Assembly (NCBI GenBank): GCA_002007465.1 | Contig: LNAC01000688.1 | Coordinates: forward strand, 588,448-652,447 | Length of the DNA: 64,000 bases | Direction of reading: 5' to 3' | From: Ailurus styani | Lineage: Eukaryota; Chordata; Mammalia; Carnivora; Ailuridae | Shown: positions 57,346 through 64,000 of the stretch, in pieces | Numbering within the stretch: the stretch's first letter is position 1 | Layout of the letters: the number at the start of each line of letters is the position of its first letter | Translations under genes and position numbers: made by a program | The notes under the pieces: generated by a model | The model's input: the letters and a program-made list of their open reading frames with translations, nothing else | Databases searched by the model: none | What the model was told of the DNA's origin: nothing

Positions 57346-57530
57346 GGGCGCCCGGGTGGCTCAGTGGGTTAAAGCCACTGCCTTCGGCTCAGGTCATGAT
57401 CTCAGGGTCCTGGGATCGAGGCCCACATCGGGCTCTCTGCTCAGCAGGGAGCCTGCTTCCTCCTCTCTCCTCTCTCTCTGCCTACTTGTAATCTCTCTCT
57501 CTGTGTCAAATGAATAAATAAAATCTTTAA
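57346..57530 (+). mobile_element. Can-SINE, mustelid type
   Basis: Head gggcgcccgggtggctcagt and tail aaatgaataaataaaatctt. Low-complexity duplication aaaaaaattt on both sides. Complete except for a shorter CT-rich body. Confidence 0.95.
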
Positions 57531-57580
57531 AAAAAATTTCAAGAATATTACTCAGTCATATGGAATATGAAGGCTTTGCT

Positions 57581-57891
57581 CAGGGGTCAGCAAACTTTCT
57601 GGAAAGGACCAAATAGCAAATATTACAGGTTTTATGGGCCACATTCACTCTCTTGCAACTATTCAGTTCCACATTATCAGTTACAGACAATCTATAAATA
57701 AGTGATCCTGGCTGTATTCCAAAAAAATTTTATGGACATTGAAATTTGAATTTCAAACTATCATAAAATCTGTTTCTTTTGGACCTCCTTATCTTCTTCC
57801 TTTCTCTTTAAAAATACAATCACATTATGAACCATAGAAAATCAGGTGTATGGACAGATCTGGCCCATGGTATGTAGTTTCCTAATGCCTG
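57581..57891. mobile_element. MER20-like non-autonomous hAT-Charlie element
   Basis: Left terminus 'caggggtcagcaaactttct', then 'aatagcaaatattacaggtt', 'atcctggctgtattccaaaa', 'cagatctggcccatggtatg' and the right terminus 'gtagtttcctaatgcctg', an imperfect inverted match of the left. Flanks gctttgct / gtctagct are a decayed 8-bp target duplication (5 of 8), the size expected for hAT. It is longer than the short MER20 form, so it may be a related subfamily. Confidence 0.82.
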
Positions 57892-58089
57892 GTCTAGCTC
57901 TAAGGGCCACTGAGAGCCCAGTTCAATATTCAGAAATATAGTGATGCTTGGACCTACCTTTACGAAATGTCGGATACTAGGGACAAAAGGAGGACTTAAG
58001 AGTTACTGGCTACAGTTACATATAATCAGATTATTTATATATAATCAGAACAGAGCATGTAAAGATAAATAAGGAGAAATAAGAGTTTA

Positions 58090-58800
58090 GTAAAAATTGC
58101 TAAAGTGTAGAAGGAGGGGCGCCTGGGTGGCTCAGTGGGTTAAAGCCTCTGCCTTCGGCTCAGGTCATGATCTCAGGGTCCTGGGATGGAGGCCCGCATC
58201 GGGCTCTCTGCTCGGTAGGGAGCCTGCTTCCTCCTCTCTCTCTCTGCCTGCCTCTCCGCCTACTTGTAATCTCTCTGTCAAATAAATAAATAAAATTTAA
58301 AAAAAAGTGTAGAAGGAGCTGAGATGTCCTTCAACAGACAAATGGATAAAGAAGATGTGGTTCATATATACAGTGGGATATTATTCAGCCATCAGAAAGG
58401 ATGAATACCCACCATTTGCATCAACATGAATGGGGCTGGAGAGGATTATGCTAAAAATAAGTTAAGCAGAGAAAGACAATTATCATATGGTTTTACTTAT
58501 ATGTAGAACATAAGGAATAGCCTGGAGGAGCACAGGGGAAGGGAGGGAAAACTGAATGGGAAGAAATCAGAGAGGGAGACAAACCATGAGAGATTCTGGT
58601 CTCTGAGAACCAAACTGAGGGTTACATAAGGGAAAGGGGGATGGGGTGACCAAGTGATGGGTATTAAGGAGGACACATATTGTGATGAGCACTGGATGTT
58701 ATACACAACTAATGAATCGTTGAACACTACATCAAAAACTGTATGTTGGCTGAACATAATTAAAAAATAAGAATAAATAAAATATAAAATAATTGAAAGT
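58090..58800 (+). mobile_element. 5'-truncated L1, interrupted by a SINE
   Basis: Starts near 'attgctaaagtgtagaagga' (compare L1 atagccaaactgtggaaaga). It continues after the SINE with 'atgtccttcaacagacaaat', 'ttattcagccatcagaaagg', then the 3' UTR 'gatgagcactggatgttata' and A-rich tail. Confidence 0.9.
58117..58303 (+). mobile_element. Can-SINE, mustelid type, within L1
   Basis: Close to the mustelid consensus. Exact 15-bp duplication aaagtgtagaaggag at 58102-58116 and 58304-58318. Confidence 0.98.
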
Positions 58801-59025
58801 AAAAAAAAATCCTAATTATTCATAACAGAATTTGGGGTTTTGTCATTTTGTTTTTAGAAATTCAATGCAAATACCTCTTTCATGTTTTCTCTCTTTCTCC
58901 CTTTCCATATGAACTTAACAAATTATTATAATATTCATATGAAACATCAGGGCAACCATAGGCAACCCAACTTATTTTTTTTAATTTATTATTATGTTAG
59001 TTGCCATACAGTTAGTCATTATTTT

Positions 59026-59409
59026 TATTTTTATTTTTATTTTTATTTTGCCACAGGTGTACAGGTCTGTGAATCATCAGGCTTACACCTTTCACAGCAC
59101 TCACCATAGCACAAACCCTCCCCAATGTCCATAACCCATCCACCCTATCCCTACCCTCCCACCCCCCAGTAACCCTCAGTTTGTTTTGTGAGATTAGGAG
59201 TCTCTTATGGTTTGTCTCCTTCCCCATCCTATCTTGTTTCATTATTTTTCCCTCCCTACCCCTCACGACCCCCTATCCTGCCCCCTCAAATTCCTCATAT
59301 CAGAGAGATCATATGATAATTGTCTTTCTCTGATTGACTTATTCAATTAGCATAATACCTTCTAGTTCCTAGATGTCCATCAACAAATGAATGGATAAAG
59401 AAGATGTGG

Positions 59410-59450
<41 letters not shown>

Positions 59451-59490
59451 GGGAATACAATGCAGCCATCAAAAGAAACAAAATCTTGCC
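59026..59490 (-). mobile_element. Nested younger L1 with 5' inversion
   Basis: 59026-59368 is an antisense carnivore L1 3' end. 59370-59490 ('atgtccatcaacaaatgaat' ... 'aatcttgccatttgcaa') is the adjacent upstream L1 segment in the opposite orientation. That is the twin-priming structure, with about 10 L1 bases lost at the junction. The short tcatta repeat on each side may be the target duplication. Confidence 0.88.
59411..59450. repeat. (CA)n microsatellite inside the nested L1
   Basis: About 18 AC units in place of the usual short 'tatatatatac' of L1. Confidence 0.97.
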
Positions 59491-60430
59491 ATTTGCAACA
59501 TCATTAGTTTTTGATGTATAATTCCAAGATTCATTGTTTACGTATAACACTCAGTGCTCCATGCAATAAGTGCCTTCCTTAATAGCCATCATGGGGCCAA
59601 CCCATCGCCCCACTCCCTCCCTTCTAAAACCCTCAGTTTGTTTCTCTAAGACCACAGTCTTTCATGGTTCCTTTGCCCCTCCAATTCCCCCCCTTCATTT
59701 GTCTATTCCTTCTCTTAATGTCCTCCATGTTATTCCTTATGTTCCACAAGTAAGTGAAACTATATGATAATTGACTTTCTCTGCTTGACTTATATCACTT
59801 TGTGTAATCTCCTCCAGTCCCATCCGTGTTGATGCAAAAGTTGGGTATTCATCCTTTCTGACGGCTGAGTAATATTCCATTGTATACATGGAACACATCT
59901 TCTATATCCATTTGTGTGTTGAAGGGCATCTCAGCTCCTTCCACAATTTGGCTATTGTGGACATTGCTGCTATGAACATAAGAGTGTTTAGGGCCCTTCT
60001 TTACACTGCATCTCTATCTCTAGGGTAAATACCCAGTAGTGCAATTGGTGGGTCCTAGGGTAGCTCTATTTTTAATTTTTTGAGGAATCGCTACACCGTT
60101 TTCCAAAGTTGGTTGCAACAACTTGCATTCCCACCAACAGTGTAAGAGGGCTCCCCTTTCTCCACATCCCTTCTAACATTTGTTGTTTCTTGCCTTGTTA
60201 ATTTTTCCCTTTCTTACTGGTATAAGATGGTATCTCAATGTGGTTTTGATTTGAATTTCCCAGATGACTAAAGATGATGAACATTTTTTCATGTGTCTGT
60301 TAGCCACTTGTATGTCTTCATTGGAGAAGTGTCTTTTCATGTCTTCTGCCCATTTTTTTTACTTGATTATCTGTTTTTATTGGGTATTGAGTTTGAGAAA
60401 TTCTTATAGATCTTAAGCAACCCAATTTTA

Positions 60431-62439
60431 AATAAGAAGAGCAAGATAGCATGTACAAGGATAATAAATCAGCATAATATCTAACAATTGAGACTGAATA
60501 TGCAAATGGATAATGTTCAGATCATGTATAAAAATAGAACTCTGACCCATAAGTTGCAACCGTCCAGGAACTCAACCTGTTTATAAGCCACAGCTGTAGA
60601 AAATCAAATCACTATCTCTAGCAACCAGTCCAGGAAACCTAATAACCCCTGCAACAATGAGCCCCAAATGACCAGGAATTGATTAATAACTGACAACTTC
60701 CCTAATTTTTATCCCTGCCTCCTTCCAGCTGAGGGTCAACCAGAGAAAGCCAAAGGCACACACCATCCCTAAGCAATCACATTGGGTGTTTTGCTTCTAG
60801 TTCACTTGCCAAAAGCTTCCTATCAGGGCACACCTGGAGACTTCCTCTGGTCCACTACAAAGCTTTTGCTCTCCTCTGACTGATTTTTAATATTTTCCAA
60901 AGTGCAAGTGATGGTGGTTGACTCACTTACTATAGCAATTCTAGATAGCCATTGTCTATTCTCATTTGAGTGGTCTTTATTTATATCTACATAGTGAAAT
61001 TTTGGAAATAATATCCATTGATAGAGTAATTTGTAAATAGATTGTGATAAATCTCTACAATGGAAATTAGTTGAGGGAGGAGGGTTCTGTGGTAATTACA
61101 GTCCAATAAGCCATCCTTGACTATTCTTTTTATAGGTTTCCCTAAAAATATTCTTAAAAAGAAAAGAAACTCTGGTATTTTCAAGATGCTTCATTGCCCT
61201 ACTCCAACCAAGACCCTTGTGGACAAGCCAATTAGGCAGCTGAGTCTCACCGGGGGAATTCTAAGTCCAAATATGCTCTACACTCTGTCCCTACCTCCCA
61301 CTCCACTTCAGTGTTCAGAAAGTAGAGAATCTGCCAAACAAGCTGTGAGGAAGTCTGAAGAATTATTCCTTGCATTCCATAACCAGATCTCCCACAGTGC
61401 CCAGAGTCCAAAGCTCATGGTTTAGATATTTTATATTCAAAGAAGCATCAGGCAAAAGAAATATGGCGATAGAGTAAAGTTTGGAGATTAAACACAGTTA
61501 AATTTGAATTTCTGGTATGCAACAAATGCTTAGCAGGATAAATATATCCCAAATATTGCCCTAGATATACCTATACTAAAAATTATCATTTTCATATCTG
61601 AAATTCAAACCTAACTGGGTATCCTGTTTTTATTGTTAAATTGGGTAACCCCAGGGAAGAGAGTAAACTGACTTTTTTTTTACTCCTCTTATGGAATTCT
61701 TACAACTCATGTTGATATTCTCACTATGGGTTATTTAAAAATGTGCTGTTCAGTTTCCAAAAGTTTGTTTGAGATATCTTTTATTACTATTTTAATGAAG
61801 TATTAATGACCCTTCCCTTTACTAAAAGTAAAATATAAAAGTAAAAAGTAACATATAATATGAAAGCAACAAATATTTAATAAATATCTGCTATTACAGA
61901 AGGTGTAAACTGGGATAGTAAAGAAATACACATGTTGGGTATTTTCTGTAATGGTAATAACTTATATAGGTTTAAAGTTCACAAAGATAACAAGGGCACC
62001 GAAGAGCTCACAAGCAGGCAGAGACTGAGGGTAGTCCCTTGAAAAAAGAGAACAACACTGACTCATATTTATGGGCTTCCCCTCTACATGTGCACTGCAG
62101 TAACTATGCATGGCAGAACCAGAACTCAGAAAGAAAGCCACAGTATTGATGTCTTGAAGTATCAGAAGGCAGTTCATGGTTATTGGAGCATCGAAAATTG
62201 AGGGGGAAAATCTTGAAAAGAAGGGAGTCATAGAAGGCAGAAACAATTAGACAAAATTCCAAGGAAAACAAGATTTTCCACACGAAGGAAAAAGAACTGT
62301 GAGTTTAAGTTCTGCCAAGTTAGAGGGTCTTGGTAAACATTTTAAGCTTTCCACAAATCTGCCCCACTGAATTGTAAAACAAAGCCTCCACCAGTTCAAA
62401 GTGTCTGAGCAGTAATAAAATGGCACCTTTAAACTTCTA
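60431..62439. other. No gene supported; possible old LTR trace at 60540-60900
   Basis: 60540-60900 ('aaccagtccaggaaacctaa', 'gctgagggtcaaccagagaa') has the feel of an old LTR or DNA element but no family can be named. A 102-codon frame at 61117-61425 (plus) and a 94-codon frame at 61962-62246 (minus) have no domains. Confidence 0.42.
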
Positions 62440-63106
62440 AAAGAAAAAAAAAAACTCAAAATGATTCAATTCAAAAAATTGAATTGAAAAATATTTGGAA
62501 TCTTACAGAACATGTTATTTGAATACAAATTAAATTAAGCATAGCATTGTAAAATAGCTAGAAATACTTGAAAGTATATAGTACACCATGCAGTAGACCT
62601 AGTTTAAATAAGAAATCACAAGGGAAATTATAAAGTATTCTAAACTAAATATTAATGAAAACACAACATATCAAAATTTGTGAAATATAGCTAAAGCACA
62701 GCCTAGGAAAAAATTACACCTCAAAATACTTGTAACAGAAAAAATATTTAAAACCAATTAACCAAGTTTACATTTCAAATTATACCTCTTAGGGAAGATG
62801 CAATATATAACTGCAATCAGGTACTATTTAAAGTCATTAGTATGATCAAAATTAAAACAACTGACAATATCAAATATGGGTGAGACTGTGAACCAACCAA
62901 TACTCTTATAACATGGCTGATAGAAATGTATAATACAACTTTTGAAAACTTTGGCATTTTTTTTAATTTTTATTTTATTGTTTATCTAATCACCCACCTA
63001 CTTGGTGATTTTACAACTCTTCTGTTAGATATTTACTTAAGAAAAATAGCACTGCATTTCTACGAAAAAGGTATGTGCAAGAATGTTAATAACAATTCCA
63101 TTTGTT

Positions 63107-63308
63107 GGGCGCCTGGGTGGCTCAGTGGGTTAAAGCCTCTGCTTTCGGCTCAGGTCATGATCTCAGGGTCTTGGGATCGAGGCCCGCATCAGGCTCTCCA
63201 CTCAGCGGAAAGCCTGCTTTCCCCCCTCTCTCTCTCTGCCTGCCTCTCTGCCTACTTGGGATCTCTATCTCTGTGTAAAATAAATAAATAAAATCTTAAA
63301 AAAAAAAC
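63107..63308 (+). mobile_element. Can-SINE, mustelid type, within ancient L1
   Basis: 15-bp duplication acaattccatttgtt at 63092-63106 and acaattccattcgtt at 63309-63323 (one mismatch). A 121-codon frame that ends in it (62926-63291) is L1 plus SINE and not a gene. Confidence 0.97.
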
Positions 63309-63482
63309 ACAATTCCATTCGTTATACCCAAAGTGGAAAAAAAAACACAATTATTTATCAACATAGGATAATGGAAAAACAAATTATAGTATACAATGGA
63401 ATACTACTCAGCAATTCCAAAAACGAACTACTAATACGGCATAACAACATGGACAATTCTCAGAAGCATTGCATTGAATGCC

Positions 63483-63510
63483 AATAATAATAATAATAAT
63501 AATAATAATA
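63483..63510. repeat. (AAT)n microsatellite
   Basis: Nine to ten aat units inside the ancient L1. Confidence 0.95.
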
Positions 63511-63720
63511 GATAAATAAGGAGTATGGTGATCAAAATCAGAAAATGGCTGACCATGGGAGACTGGGATTTATTGAAAGTGGGCAAGAGACAATTTTGTA
63601 ATTTCATGAAAATGCTCTATCTTGATCAGCGTGATGCTACTATTTCCAAGGAAACAAAATTACAGTTGTAGATTTACTAACTGGAAACCATCCTTCGGAA
63701 TTCTTATAACTCAGAGCTTG

Positions 63721-64000
63721 TACATACTTTTCTGAATAGACCATTCTTTAAGGCTCTACTTTGTCTTTTCTGTTCCTTTCATGTTTCATTTCCCATCTCT
63801 ACTTTAAAATGCAACTGACAAAGGCTTCTAGATTCAGCCACAACCTGCTCCATCACTTCTCTAGAAATTTATTTTTTATTTTAGAGTGGGAAGAAAGAAA
63901 ATGATAGAATAGTGCATAATGACTAAGGAGACATTTTGGCTGTCTGGAGACCTGTATAAGTCATTATTTTCATTATTATATTGTATGTAGACAAGGGAGA
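63721..64000. other. No gene; single-copy to window end
   Basis: Nothing recognised. Confidence 0.5.

Larger units (their letters stand above)
58975..60415 (-). mobile_element. Antisense L1, about 1 kb, with a younger L1 nested in it
   Basis: Right part 59491-60415 is antisense 3' UTR plus ORF2 end ('catcattagtttttgatgta', 'tatttttaattttttgagga', 'catgtctgttagccacttgt'-like). Left stub 58975-59025 holds the far 3' end ('atgttagttgccatacagtt'). The diverged duplication aggcaacccaactta / agcaacccaatttta at 58960-58974 and 60416-60430 brackets the whole. Confidence 0.88.
62440..63720 (+). mobile_element. Ancient L1 with large internal deletion, interrupted by a SINE
   Basis: 62640-62790 matches ORF2 sequence upstream of the RT core ('cacaacatatcaaaatttgt', 'agctaaagcacagcctagga'). 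62800-63100 and 63324-63720 match the far 3' part of ORF2 ('caatggaatactactcagca') and the 3' UTR ('gctctatcttgatcagcgtg'). The RT core between them is missing. An (AAT)n run lies at 63483-63510. Confidence 0.78.

Overview
The window is nuclear DNA from a carnivoran, most likely a mustelid (weasel, mink, otter or badger lineage). The evidence is 18 tRNA-Lys-derived Can-SINE copies. Most carry the head 'gcgcctgggtggctcagtg' followed by 'ggttaaagcctctgcc', a CT-rich middle and a tail ending 'aaataaataaataaaatctt'. This is the arctoid/mustelid form rather than the dog form. Several L1 tails are of the carnivore type too. The sequence is AT-rich, with dinucleotide microsatellites and a few N gaps.

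I find no functional protein-coding gene, no tRNA or rRNA gene, and no CRISPR or operon-like structure. Every open frame above about 100 codons is either an antisense or broken L1 ORF2 remnant or an unsupported chance frame. The window reads as intergenic DNA or the inside of a very long intron. Splice signals alone cannot tell these apart.

Layout. 1-2.1 kb: an old L1 with three SINEs in or beside it. 2.1-3.4 kb: more L1, including a 5'-inverted L1 with an assembly-type duplication around an N, then a SINE. 3.4-8.0 kb: mostly single-copy, with one young L1 tail and a non-repetitive block at 7.5-8.0 kb. 8.5-12.8 kb: L2 remnants, an ERVL-MaLR LTR split by a SINE, and two L1 tails. 12.8-31 kb: low repeat load, holding MIRs, a Tigger-type miniature DNA transposon and two SINEs. 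31.4-40 kb: long L2, MIR, L1 tails, a probable class I LTR and a SINE. 41.7-43.8 kb: an antisense L1 carrying two SINEs. 45-48.2 kb: MIRs, one holding a 60-bp micro-L1. 48.4-50.6 kb: a young 5'-truncated L1 with ORF2 remnants, a SINE and a 9-N gap. 50.4-53.7 kb: two nearly identical 267-bp inverted copies that include the tail of that L1 and its flank. 53.7-55.9 kb: old L1, then a MER2/Tigger element split by a SINE and by a GC-rich processed retrocopy. 57.3-60.4 kb: SINEs, a MER20-like hAT element, and two L1s tail to tail, one of them nested and 5'-inverted. 62.4-63.7 kb: an ancient L1 with a SINE.

Nothing here forms a pathway. What can be read is an insertion chronology: ancient L2/MIR/hAT/Tigger, then MaLR and L1M, then old Can-SINE, then carnivore L1 and mustelid SINEs. 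Repeat family names come from recognising consensus features by eye, without a library search, so subfamily names are tentative. I saw no new biological system. The items most worth checking are the 267-bp inverted duplication, the unidentified retrocopy at 55.1-55.8 kb, the micro-L1 in a MIR, and the false duplications at N gaps.
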